NCBI RefSeq assembly: GCF_003672135.1
Contig: NC_039515.1
Location: 13,578,001-13,642,000 of the forward strand
Length of the DNA: 64,000 bases
Origin: Ooceraea biroi
Taxonomy: Eukaryota > Arthropoda > Insecta > Hymenoptera > Formicidae
Direction of reading: 5' to 3'
Shown: positions 21,301 through 32,395 of the stretch, in pieces
Layout: each line of letters begins with the position of its first letter
How positions within the stretch are numbered: the stretch's first letter is position 1
Made by a program: the position numbers and the translations under genes
Notes under the pieces: model-generated
The model's database searches: none
The model's input: only the letters and a program-made list of their open reading frames with translations
What the model was told of the DNA's origin: nothing

Positions 21301-22199
21301 TTTCGCCTCCTCTCGCCGTGCCTTTGCCATCTTTCTCTGTTTCGTTATTCAAACCCGCAAGTTACTATTACTTAAGACCAACCGCCGGCTGGTTGCGTCG
21401 TATGTAATAGTTACACTTGCACTTTCGGCTTGTCGCGACATCAAGCAGTGCCGGATGAAGCAGAATTTTCAACAAAGCCCCGGCAGACGGCGTATTGGAA
21501 ATATTATCTTACAGTTTGTCGACAAATCGACAATGTAATCGTCTCGTAATTAACAACAAAGGATCAACAAAATATTCTCACAGTGATCAATAAAATATTT
21601 TGGAATCTATGCCTCGATGAGTAACGCTCAATATGTACGTTATTGCTGTGACTATTTCTACAATCATATATCTAACGGTGAGATGCAAGGTTGCATTACA
21701 AAGACATTGGCAAATCACAAAAATGTGCCAACACACTACGGTTTGCACAGAATGATTGGCAGAGGGAACAAATTTCATACATTCATCTTAAATACTTTGC
21801 TTCTACTAGCAACGAACTTTTAGAACGAATGAAGAGAGAATGAGCTGTAACATTGCTACAATATTGCAACCGCAATACTCTTCACCAGTCAATATTCGTA
21901 ACTTTTCATGGCCCATGGTGGATCGAATAAAATTATGAGCGAACAATGAAAATGGGCGAAATTTGTAACAAGAGAAGCAAGATGTTCATTCAACTGAGCA
22001 ACGTTCATCAGCAAACGGCAAAGGAAGGCCTGGATCCGTCACTGTTGTCCAAGCGTGAGCCACATTCGTTAACTTTCCTGCGGTGCTGTTTAACGTGACC
22101 GAGTCCACGTATCAACGACGACGATCCGAGCTTAAAGGCACTTTCACGAGTGGCGTTCGCAAGATTGGACGCGTTCCAGTAGCCGTAACTGCCAGCGCC

Positions 22200-22252
22200 G
22201 TCGTCTTCGTCGTCGTCATCATCGTCATCATCGTCCTCGTCGTCGTTGTCAC
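22200..22252. repeat. GTC/ATC trinucleotide repeat (mirror 34818-34871)
   Basis: Imperfect (CGT)n/(CAT)n tract; encodes Val/Ile or Thr/Met runs in the overlapping ORFs, which are therefore not called. Confidence 0.7.
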
Positions 22253-23101
22253 ATCCCGAATTAACCCTCCGCGGCTGCGTCGCGCGAGCGCATTATGCTG
22301 CCCCACGATTATCGCAAAAATCGTTATGCAACCAGATAGCGTTCCCGCCGTTTATTTGCGCAAGCAGATAAAGCCGAGACGGCCTCGGCCGCGCACACTA
22401 TCGTTTTAACTGTGGAGGAAAAGCTCGTTGCGCTCCTCTCGCGAGTCTGTGCTCCAGACAATTTCTCCACTCGGTGCATGGTGCCGTCAAGGTTGCTACA
22501 AGGCTGCGCGGAAACAGGAGCTTTCTGTGGTCAACGACAGCGGCGTAGAACGCGCCATGGCGCTGCTGCTGTCGCACCGTGATTTTATCTGGAAACCATA
22601 AATAGGCATGGCAGGTGTCGCAGGCTAAATAAAGACAGCGGCTTCGCATACCGCATGGTGTTCTCCGGGAACGCCAGAGAAATGAATGAGTTCTTGTGTT
22701 CTTCACTCGGCGCGAACGCGTCTTTACTTCGCGCCAAGGATCTTCTCGTTCTTGCACCTCGGATTTTTCAATTCTTCAAATTTATTCTACCAATGTCTCT
22801 TTTGATTTTGATAAATCGGGGTCATGAGATACTCGGATGCCCAATTACATTTTCAGAATTGCTTCCAACTGGTCCAGCGGATGCACGATTACGCGCATTG
22901 CGAGAATATTGAGCAACATTGAGGCTCAACATTGTCTCCGCGCTGCAGGAAGCAGAGTTCAAGAAAACGGAGACTATGGCGGAATAAGAAAAAAAAGAAA
23001 AAAAGAAGTAATAAAATGTGTAGCTCGCGCGTGAAATGTATTCGAGTAAACGGTTTCCGGCGAGCTGCTGCAAACCGAAAAAAACAGTTTGCACGTGTGT
23101 A

Positions 23102-24677
23102 CACCCACAGAAAAGATTTCTGGACTTAATGCTATTACTCTTTAATCTATCATAAAATAAGATCGCTATAGCGACAATCATATTTATTATTGAAAAGAAG
23201 CATATTTTAATCTTGAATAGAAAATTCGAAAATCTAGATTCAAATAATCTTCGTGCTATCTCATTAATTTTCTCAGAAGGATTTAGATACAAATTTGTAG
23301 CAAGTTCAAAATATTCTTGCTTTAAGAATATTGTGAGATCTAAAAGACATCTTATTCTATTCTTGTAAGAGAATTTGTAGAATCTGCACAAAACGGCCAA
23401 TATTTATGTGTTGCAATCGAAAATCGGGAAAGTGTTTCTGTTATTTACAATGAATAAGTGCAATACTCTGCAAGAAATATTAAAAGATATGGAAATGTCT
23501 TATCTCGAATCTTATTTCTCAAGTAAGTATATTGTATATACTTACTTACATTTCCATATCTTTTAATATTTCTTGTAGAGTATTGCACTTATTCATTGTA
23601 AATAACAGAAACACTTTCCCGATTTTCGATCGCAACACATAAATATTGGCCGTTTTATCGGAATAAAGGACGCAGAAGCGCCGAGTCGACGAGCGACTGT
23701 GAGAAAATGATGCGTCGACATCGACAAAGACTACTATAAAGTGGCGCTAATATCAAATTATTCTACATACAAGAATATATGAGCATAAATTTGTACATGT
23801 TACTCTTGTCTCAAGACAGTAAGACAATCTTATTTAAGGGGGGAGCCTGCTTTAGAACGTTGAAAATAAGGTATAATTTTACGAATTTTTTTGGAAAAAC
23901 TATAGAGCGGATCATTATAAAACTTTGATGCATTTATTAGTACGTGTTTAAAGATAAAACAAATTATTTTTTGATTTGAATATATCGCCTGTAGAGGTCG
24001 TCCTGGAGGCATTGTAGATTGGTGAGCATTCTCCTGCCTCCAAATTTCATCCAAACTGAAAAATTGAAATATTTTCTTGTTATTTATGAATTCCCATCGT
24101 CGATGAACCTTTAATATTCATAAAAACATTAAGTTAAACAATTATTTTTGCATGAAAAAGTTCAAAAACTTTGCCTAAAAATCGTACTTTTGTGTTCTAA
24201 GCTCCACCATTTTGGCACTTTTCAACTTTTTTCTTCTCTCTTTGGTTCATCGACGATGGGAATTCATAAATAACGAGAAGATATTTCAATTTTTCAGTTT
24301 AGACGACATTTGGAGGCAGGAGAATGCTCACCAATTTGCAATGCCGGCGACGCGGCTGCACTAAGATTTCTCCAGGACGACCTCTACAGGCGATATATTC
24401 AAATCAAAAAATAATTTTTTTTATCTTTAAACACGTACTAATAAATGCATCAAAGTTTTATAATGATCCGCTGTATAGTTTCTCCAAAAACAATTCGCAA
24501 AATATACCTTATTTTCAGCGTTCTAAAGCAGGCTCCCCCCTTAATTCGAGAGAGAAGAATAGAAATTACTGATTTAAATTAAAAATTGTTTTATTTTCAT
24601 ATTTTGTATACTTGTAATACGATTAAATTAGTCGAGAATATTTTTCGTCTTGTTATCAGAAATCCTTTCTGAGGGTG
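23102..24677 (-). mobile_element. CACCC-ended TA element, 1.58 kb, filled copy in left arm
   Basis: Ends CACCCACAGAAAAGATTTCT and complement of CACCCTCAGAAAGGATTTCT, flanked by TA (23100-23101, 24678-24679). Contains a 265-bp internal hairpin (about 23389-23656) and the nested TTAA foldback element (23838-24540). No transposase. The long ORF at 22822-23400 minus overlaps its edge and is a repeat shadow. Confidence 0.8.
23838..24540 (-). mobile_element. TTAA foldback element, 703 bp, in left arm
   Basis: Begins GGGGGGAGCCTGCTTTAGAA after TTAA (23834-23837) and ends with its reverse complement before TTAA (24541-24544). The arms are about 300 bp, inverted, with a roughly 100-bp centre (near 24120-24240). 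Pairs with 32533-33235. Confidence 0.85.
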
Positions 24678-24829
24678 TACCGTTAGGCGAGATCTTCGAT
24701 ATGAATAATAGGTAGGTGCGTGCAAGAGATGCCTACTCTTCTATCATCCTTCTTTCCCCTCTCCCTTCCTCACATCCTCTATCTCTCCTTGTTGATTAGA
24801 TTAAATGACGATCTCAGGTAGTGACAGTG

Positions 24830-25110
24830 GCACACACAGAGATGCTTACGCAGGTGCGCGCGATTCCTTGCGTAACGCGGCGGCACGCACACGCGCCGCG
24901 CGCGCGGGCGGGCGGCCCGTTTTCTGCGTCGAGGCACGGTTAATTTGTAATGTATACGATTTTCGCAACGTAATTCGGCGACGAGCGTTTCGCTTGCTCG
25001 GCGCGTTTTCGACTTTTCGTTTTGCAAGCGGGCAGAAGCATCCAGCGCGATCACGATACCTACCGCTCGTCCGGCACACCGGAGGACCCTGATCGACCTC
25101 CATTCACTCC
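24830..25110. promoter_or_regulatory. GC/CpG-rich island (mirror 31965-32235)
   Basis: Dense CG dinucleotides, including GCGCCGCGCGCGCGGGCGGG. Could be the promoter or first exon of a gene copied in both arms; no credible coding exon is seen. ORFs here are compositional. Confidence 0.3.
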
Positions 25111-25362
25111 CCGCTTTATCTTCTCCCTCCTCCTCCTCCTCCTCTTCCTCCACGTCCTCAGCAAGGTTTTGCGTTGGCGATTCTCTCCGCGCGAGATCGG
25201 CGGGATGGTGACGGCCGCGCGTGCAAGCGCATGATTAATCGGTCGGTCGATCTGTCGTTTGTTATGACGCGCAGGTCCCTGCCCTCTTGGTACAATACGG
25301 AACAGAGATTTCGATGCGGAAGTGGACTTGGAACCAACTGCATTATTTATGAGCTTCTGCGA

Positions 25363-25404
25363 GAGAGAGAGAGAGAGAGATTATATATATATATATATAT
25401 ATAT
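25363..25404. repeat. (GA)n(TA)n microsatellite (mirror 31672-31714)
   Basis: About nine GA units directly followed by a TA run. Length differs between the two arms. Confidence 0.85.
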
Positions 25405-25661
25405 GTATGAGGTCATGTCTAGAGTGGATTTTATTAATAAGATTGCGCGTTAAATCTAGAGAGCTAAATCAAGACTCGCGCTCGACCCCTTTTGCGCACG
25501 AAATTCATTGACCGGCAAGAGGAACGAGTACGGAACCCACTTACCTCGATGAGATTCCGTAGATAGAATTTAATTATACGGGATTCTCCCGTAAGTTTCT
25601 GCCGATTGAACGAAACTCGGGTTCTTGCCTGGGAGCCGTTTCGCGAGTGCGACAATCTGCT

Positions 25662-27320
25662 CATCGATCCCGGTGACCGAACATAATTAATTTCGCTCTT
25701 CGCCCCGAAGCGAAGAAATCGATATGAACTGGCTTTCTTTCTTTCTTTGTGCAGAACATACTGGAACTCGTTTTTGTTGCGTGCCGTGTAATCAAGTCAT
25801 GGAAAAATTCGTGCACGCTCCGCAGGTTTCGTTACGAAAAAAAATGAATGATCAGTTCCCTGAAAATACCTCACCTCAAAATCATCATCTTGGAGTCGCT
25901 TTTGTATTCGTGAGAGTGCTCCTTCTCTTAGGTCGTAAGTGAAATTCAATCGCGATGTCGTACGAACGAGTAAACGAACATGTTCGCAATAATGGTTCAA
26001 GGCCGTGTCGTCGATTCATGGTCGATCTGGTGAATTGCGCGACCGGCGTCGTCCCATTGTGTCGTGCAATCGCTTTCGAATGAGAAATTCGGTAGCTGTA
26101 ACACGGTCGCGACGTTATACAATAGACGCTACGGGGAAATTCGAGTCGATCGTCACAGAATTTGACTCAGCGACCTACAGAGCGTTATCTGGGAAATCGT
26201 TATCGTGGACGTGAAGATTATTTTGCCAATCATTTTTCACATATCAAGATATCAAAATCTGAAATTATCGAGCAAATATCGCCGGCGATAGACTGGCACG
26301 ATATTATTATATTTTTAGTATTGTAATATTATTCAAGTATCGCGATATGGAATTACTATCTCTTTTTATCAACTGTATCGATATTCTTTATATCAGATTA
26401 TTGCAATGAAAATTGATAAAATAATGGCCAATATGATGTTGATTAAATTCTTTCTCAAAATTATATCAATTTTATCCAAAAATAATCCAAAGACAGAAAA
26501 AATGCAACAACTTAATATTTTATAAGTATCCTGCTGAACACTGCTGATTGTAATCGAGAGTTTTTCTTTCGTTGCAGGGCAGGTGGTGATTACTGCGAGG
26601 GTGATAGACTTCGCTCTGGATTTTCATCTGAAGTAGGTCTCAAGATAGTCCTTCAGCAAGATGTCGATCATAATGCAATACATAGACCGGTTCCACGATA
26701 TGCTGGACAAACACGCAGGCAAGTGCAATATGGACGAGTAAGATTGGGATCGAGAGGTTTTTGGGAGCGCAAAACGGAAAATAATTTTCATTATAATAGT
26801 AACGGCAAAACAATGAGATAAATATTCAGTCGTCGCACTCTAACGCCAAGTATCCAGTGACATCATCGACGTGTAATCGCCGATTACGTAGTTGCGCGAT
26901 AATTTCGAGAGCCGCGTTAGACGACCACTTGGCGGTGTCGAAGTTCTTCGGTTTTACGTAGTTAACGCGCCATCATCAGGGCAAGAGAGAGAGAGAGAGA
27001 GAGAACAATGTAAATAAAACGCGCGATAATATCACTGCTATTTTCCCTTTCGTTTAACAGCTAACAGGTAATTCCGCGGAAAGTCTGGTTGACGTCTATT
27101 TTCTCGTTACAAAACGTTTGCGTCTCTTTAATTCTCGGCTGTTTTTGCAAGACCATTGTTTACGAGATGCGCAGTTAACCATGCTGTGAAAAAACCTTGC
27201 GGATAAACGATATGAACTCATTTATGCAGCTTCCCTATGTGGTCTAGAATATCATTTGATCTTTATCTTTAGTTTTGTTTCAAAATCTGAATAATTTACT
27301 TTTATTTTTTACCTGTTTTT
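25662..27320. other. Unique spacer DNA left part, includes candidate exon 26578-26718 and a (GA)n tract
   Basis: Non-repeated sequence between the inverted arms. A (GA)n tract lies at about 26985-27003. Apart from the candidate coding exon nothing gene-like is seen. Confidence 0.5.
26578..26718 (+). CDS. Candidate first coding exon, possibly of an ELOVL fatty-acid elongase, with a GC donor
   Basis: A strong acceptor (TTTTTCTTTCGTTGCAG, ending 26577) opens the exon; 83 bp of 5' UTR are followed by ATG at 26661 and MSIIMQYIDRFHDMLDKHA, then CAG|GCAAGT at 26718/26719, a good match to the rare GC-AG donor class. The peptide resembles, from memory, the N-terminal helix of insect elongation of very-long-chain fatty acids proteins, in which a DK(H/R) segment precedes a D-P-R motif and the first membrane span. 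The partial codon G would allow Asp or Gly next. No second exon was found downstream, so the intron would be long or the scaffold broken. If not ELOVL, it may be another small exon or chance. Confidence 0.4.
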
Positions 27321-27322
27321 AC

Positions 27323-28897
27323 ACCCTCAGAAAGGATTTCTGATAACAAGATAACAAAAATATTCTTGACTAATTTAATCGTATTACAAGTATACAAAAT
27401 ATGAAATTAAACAATTTTTAATTTAAATCAGTAATTTCTATTCTTCTCTCTCGAATTAAGGGGGGAGCCTGCTTTAGAACGCTGAAAATAAGGTATATTT
27501 TGCGAATTGTTTTTGGAGAAACTATACAGCGGATCATTATAAAACTTTGATGCATTTATTAGTACGTGTTTAAAGATAAAAAAATTATTTTTTGATTTGA
27601 ATATATCGCCTGTAGAGGTCGTCCTGGAGAAATCTTAGTGCAGCCGCGTCGTCGGCATTGCAAATTGGTGAGCATTCTCCTGCCTCCAAATTTCGTCTAA
27701 ACTGAAAAATTGAAATATCTTCTCGTTATTTATGAATTCCCATCGTCGATGAACCAAAGAGAGAAGAAAAAAGTTGAAAAGTGCCAAAATGGTGGAGCTT
27801 AGAACACAAAAGTACGAGTTTTAGGCAAAGTTTTTGAACTTTTTCATGCAAAAATAATTGTTTAACTTAATGTTTTTATGAATATTAAAGGTTCATCGAC
27901 GATGGGAATTCATAAATAACAAGAAAATATTTCAATTTTTCAGTTTGGATGAAATTTGGAGGCAGGAGAATGCTCACCAATCTACAATGCCTCCAGGACG
28001 ACCTCTACAGGCGATATATTCAAATCAAAAAATAATTTGTTTTATCTTTAAACACGTACTAATAAATGCATCAAAGTTTTATAATGATCCGCTCTATAGT
28101 TTTTCCAAAAAAATTCGTAAAATTATACCTTATTTTCAACGTTCTAAAGCAGGCTCCCCCCTTAAATAAGATTGTCTTACTGTCTTGAGACAAGAGTAAC
28201 ATGTACAAATTTATGCTCATATATTCTTGTATGTAGAATAATTTGATATTAGCGCCACTTTATAGTAGGCTTTGTCGACGTCGACGCATCATTTTCTCAC
28301 AGTCGCTTGTCGACTCGGCGCTTCTGCGTCCTTTATTCCGATAAAACGGCCAATATTTATGTGTTGCGATCGAAAATCGGGAAAGTGTTTCTGTTATTTA
28401 CAATGAATAAGTGCAATACTCTACAAGAAATATTAAAAGATATGGAAATGTAAGTAAGTATATACAATATACTTACTTGAGAAATAAGATTCGAGATAAG
28501 ACATTTCCATACCTTTTAATATTTCTTGCAGAGTATTGCACTTATTCATTGTAAATAACAGAAACACTTTCCCGATTTTCGATTGCAACACATAAATATT
28601 GGCCGTTTTGTGCAGATTCTACAAATTCTCTTACAAGAATAGAATAAGATGTCTTTTAGATCTCACAATATTCTTAAAGCAAGAATATTTTGAACTTGCT
28701 ACAAATTTGTATCGAAATCCTTCTGAGAAAATTAATGAGATAGCACGAAGATTATTTGAATCTAGATTTTCGAATTTTCTATTCAAGATTAAAATATGCT
28801 TCTTTTCAATAATAAATATGATTGTCGCTATAGCGATCTTATTTTATGATAGATTAAAGAGTAATAGCATTAATTCCAGAAATCTTTTCTGTGGGTG
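27323..28897 (+). mobile_element. CACCC-ended TA element, filled copy in the spacer
   Basis: Same structure and orientation as the right-arm copy (32396-33969); TA at 27321-27322 and 28898-28899. Carries the TTAA foldback at 27460-28161 and the internal hairpin at about 28341-28611. Its TTAA insertion is at the same internal position as in the arm copies, so all three descend from one filled ancestor. Confidence 0.8.
27460..28161 (+). mobile_element. TTAA foldback element, 702 bp, in spacer copy
   Basis: TTAA at 27456-27459 and 28162-28165; ends GGGGGGAGCCTGCTTTAGAA and complement. Inverted arms with GTCGATGAACC / GGTTCATCGAC motifs around the centre. Confidence 0.85.
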
Positions 28898-30700
28898 TAC
28901 ATTATGTTTTCCTGACTGAAGCGAATGTCCCTCGCAAAAGTGGTAAATCAATGACGAACCGTGCATTCTTGACTTTCATGGACATCCCGCAGGTGCTTTA
29001 TCAATTTAATTAGTTAATTCTGAATAACGATTCTGCATAATCTCTTCAATATGTACACATGTCTCGTGATTTGCATAACAATCTTTGAAAATCGCATTTT
29101 ATCACGTCGGCGAGTCTCACAAGGACTGTTTTTTGGATGTCCCACTTTGAGCGGAAGAATTTGATAAACGCGGTACCGGCTTGTATAAACTAAAGTCGAG
29201 TGATTCCTTATTCCGTACAGGCGACACTGTTGCGTTTGTCGCAACGCGAGTACCTCTTTTTCGCAATTCGGTTCTCTGAGAGGCATTCGATGACTGATGG
29301 ATGTTTTTTTTTTGGATACAAACGATGAACAATTTCTCTAGCATCGCTTTCTGACCTAACTGTTTGGCGAAGTCGCAAATACCTCGCACGCTCGTTGACT
29401 TGTTAATGAAGGTCTCGTCGTAATTCACGCGAAGGGTCGAACACTGTGCACGTGGAAACGACTGATCTTAAAAGCGCTTAGTTAGCGTCATTAACATGGC
29501 ACGCTCGCTTGATTATTTATTCCACCATATTGATTTGCATGCGAAAAGTGCAAATTGTCCGATGCATGTAAAACGCACTCGCGAGCATCGTGCTAAGAGA
29601 ATGAATGGAAAAAATTTACAATGGCTAATCCTAAGCGACTCCGCGAAAACGCGAGGAGTCTTTATTGCCGCGGTAAACGCGGTTTTCGACGCTCGTGAAA
29701 ATTCAGTCTTTTAGTTTAGACGTGCAGTCTTTTTTTGTGTAACCGAAACGAATTTATTTACCGAAGAAACAAGTTGTTTACAGGAAATCTACATTTGCAT
29801 TTGTAGCCGACAAACATTCTTGTTTTCTTTCATATTCTACTTCCTTTATAAAACGTGATTCGCGAACGTAAATATTTTCATGGATCGAGTATACGTGAAT
29901 ACATTATTTTTAATTTATATCTTTTTTCATATCTTCCTAGAGAAGCTTATAAAATCGCTTTTGTTTGCATAAATGTTTAAGTTTAACGGAGTTTGCGGTA
30001 TTTATTACACTACTTAAGTAATTAACAATTATTGTTAATTATATTTAATTATGTATATTATATGTAATTATATCACACTTGTTTCGCAACGAGAAATTAA
30101 TTCGCGAATGTAAATCTTTTTATCGGTCAAGTATGTGTCGTAAAATGCAAATGCATTATTTTTCATGTATAACTTTTTTTATATCTTCCTAGAGAGAAGC
30201 TTATAAAATTTCTTCTTTTTAGATAGCTTTGAAAGATATCTAAAAAGATATCTTTGCATAAACACGGTTTAACGATTTTGAGGTTTTTATCGCTTATAGT
30301 TAATTTCTTATTTATCACATGTGTCAATCCTCGCAACAAAAATTTTCAAGGAACTCTAATTGTGATTTACTGCGCGAGAATGGCAATCTGCATATATCTT
30401 GGCACGGAAACGAGAGAAGGGTGAGCGAACCCTTGAAGGACGAGCGCACTCGCACCTGAAAGGAAAAAGGAACGGTGCGCGCCAGACATCGTGAAAGGAC
30501 GACAGGTCGTGCGTGAATGTTGGAATAGTCCTTCAAGGCGATGCGACCCCAAGGACTTGGTCTGTGCGTGGTTTTTTACCGCCGTTAAATCATGGTCACT
30601 AGATCACACCCGTTTCCTGCACGGGAAAACCGCTCATGACTGATACACAGTTGAGCATTGTTGCGTACGCATCGCCACTATGAATTCTTTCGCATGCGAT
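28898..30700. other. Unique spacer DNA, right part
   Basis: No gene recognised. Minus-strand ORFs of 90 and 103 codons at 29014-29428 overlap in different frames and show no domain. It contains a diverged direct duplication (29855-29975 versus 30098-30215). Confidence 0.4.
29855..30215 (+). repeat. Diverged tandem duplication (two about 120-bp units, 243 bp apart)
   Basis: Both units contain TTCGCGAA-GTAAAT, a TCAAGTAT/TCGAGTAT block, TGCATTATTTTTCATGTATA or ACATTATTTTTAATTTATAT, and ATATCTTCCTAGAGA-AAGCTTATAAAAT. Each unit ends in AAGCTTATAAAAT. Confidence 0.55.
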
Positions 30701-30703
30701 ATA

Positions 30704-31381
30704 TTGGGTTGGCCAAAAAGTAATTGCGTTTTTTTATATAAATAAAAGGCGAATTTTTCATGGGAAACAAAAACTTTATTAAACAATATATTTTGTCCAT
30801 TTTGTTTGATTATCTTTTGCCATTTTTCAGGCAACTTCATGGTTCCGCGCTCAAAAAAGTTCTTATCTTTTTCAGCAAAAAACAATTCCAACAACGATTT
30901 CATATCCTCATCAGCAGTCAAGGTTTTACCATTCAGGGCGTTTTGCAAAGAACGAAACAAATGGTAGTCTGATGGTGCCAGGTCTGGCGAATATGGTGGA
31001 TGTGGTAACATCATGGTAACACATCCCATCCAAGCTGCAACAATTTTTCACGAGTGACCAAACTTGTACGTGGTCTAGCGTTATCGTGGTGAAACACAAC
31101 ACCTTTGCGATTCACCAATTCTCGACGTTTCTGTTTGATGGCATCATTTAATTTATCCAGTTGACGACAGTATACGTCTGAATTAATGGTTTGATTCCTC
31201 GCAAGCAGCTCAAAATACACAATACCTTTAAAGTCCCACCAGACTGACAGCATAATCTTTCTTTGGTGAATATCTGCTTTTCAAGTGCTTTCAGCAGGTT
31301 CATCACGCTTGCTCCACCATCTTTTTCGTTGACGTTGTTGTAGACGATCCATTTTTCGTCGCCTGTTATCATGCGTTTCAA
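30704..31381 (-). pseudogene. Mariner transposase pseudogene (DD34D type), frameshifted and 5' truncated
   Basis: All three catalytic-region blocks remain but lie in different frames, needing at least two frameshifts, and there is no helix-turn-helix N-terminus. Not functional. Confidence 0.85.
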
Positions 31382-31423
31382 AAATCGATCATTCTCCTCC
31401 GCTTTCTATTGAGAAGTACAGCA
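30704..31423 (-). mobile_element. Irritans-type mariner, 3' part; truncated at the inverted-repeat boundary
   Basis: Terminal repeat TTGGGTTGGCCAAAAAGTAA at 30704, typical of irritans/mauritiana mariners, preceded by TA. The minus strand encodes MITGDEKWIVYNNVN (first Asp region), HHDNARPRTSLVTREKLLQL (second Asp), and PPYSPDLAPSDYHLFRSLQN (third Asp), spread over three frames (31148-31381, 31011-31253, 30634-31029). The N-terminal half and the 5' terminal repeat are missing: homology stops near 31410, where the right inverted-repeat arm begins. The last ORF reads through the terminal repeat because its usual stop is lost. Confidence 0.85.
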
Positions 31424-32395
31424 CAGATTGTCGCACTCGCGAAACGGCTCCCAGCAAGAACCCGAGTTTCGTTCAATCGCAGAAACTTACGGAGAATCCC
31501 GTATAATTAAATTCTATCTACGGAATCTCATCGAGGTAAGTGGGTTCCGTACTCGTTCCTCTTGCCGTCAATGAATTTCGTGCGCAAGGGGTCGAGCGCG
31601 AGTCTTGATTTAGCTCTCTAGATTTAACGCGCAATCTTATTAATAAAAATCCACTCTAGACATGACCTCATACATATATATATATAATATATAATCTTCT
31701 CTCTCTCTCTCTCGCAGAAGCTCATAAATAATGCAGTTGGTTCCAAGTCCACTTCCGCATCGAAATCTCTGTTCCGTATTGTACCAAGAGGGCAGGGACC
31801 TGCGCGTCATAACAAACGACAGATCGACCGACCGATTAATCATGCGCTTGCACGCGCGGCCGTCACCATCCCGCCGATCTCGCGCGGAGAGAATCGCCAA
31901 CGCAAAACCTTGCTGAGGACGTGGAGGAAGAGGAGGAGGAGGAGGAGGGAGAAGATAAAGCGGGGAGTGAATGGAGGTCGATCAGGGTCCTCCGGTGTGC
32001 CGGACGAGCGGTAGGTATCGTGATCGCGCTGGATGCTTCTGCCCGCTTGCAAAACGAAAAGTCGAAAACGCGCCGAGCAAGCGAAACGCTCGTCGCCGAA
32101 TTACGTTGCGAAAATCGTATACATACAAATTAACCGTGCCTCGACGCAGAAAACGGGCCGCCCGCCCGCGCGCGCGGCGCGTGTGCGTGCCGCCGCGTTA
32201 CGCAAGGAATCGCGCGCACCTGCGTAAGCATCTCTGTGTGTGCCACTGTCACTACCTGAGATCGTCATTTAATCTAATCAACAAGGAGAGATAGAGGATG
32301 TGAGGAAGGGAGAGGGGAAAGAAGGATGATAGAAGAGTAGGCATCTCTTGCACGCACCTACCTATTATTCATATCGAAGATCTCGCCTAACGGTA

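Larger units (their letters stand above)
20090..25661. repeat. Left arm of a 5.56-kb inverted repeat (mate 31424-36986)
   Basis: Positions x and y pair with x+y near 57,071-57,085 along the whole arm. The arm starts at the gap inside a mariner-like transposase and ends near 25661 (GCGACAATCTGC, pairing with CAGATTGTCGC at 31424). Identity is very high with small indels, for example in the TA microsatellite near 25385 and at GACGGCGTATTGG (21487) versus AATACGCCCGTC (35577). ORFs in the two arms are mirror images of each other and none looks like a host gene. Confidence 0.95.

Noticed and set aside
22822..23400. 192-codon minus ORF (mirror 33671-34249) seeming a membrane protein
   Set aside because: Crosses the edge of the CACCC-ended transposon; the partial copies at 28599 and 45301 show it is repeat sequence with unrelated continuation.
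23830..24054. 74-codon ORF MDEIWRQENAHQS... present four times
   Set aside because: Lies within one arm of the TTAA foldback element; it spans into the terminal repeat and has no domain.
30634..31381. Active mariner transposase
   Set aside because: Three frames, no N-terminus and no 5' terminal repeat.
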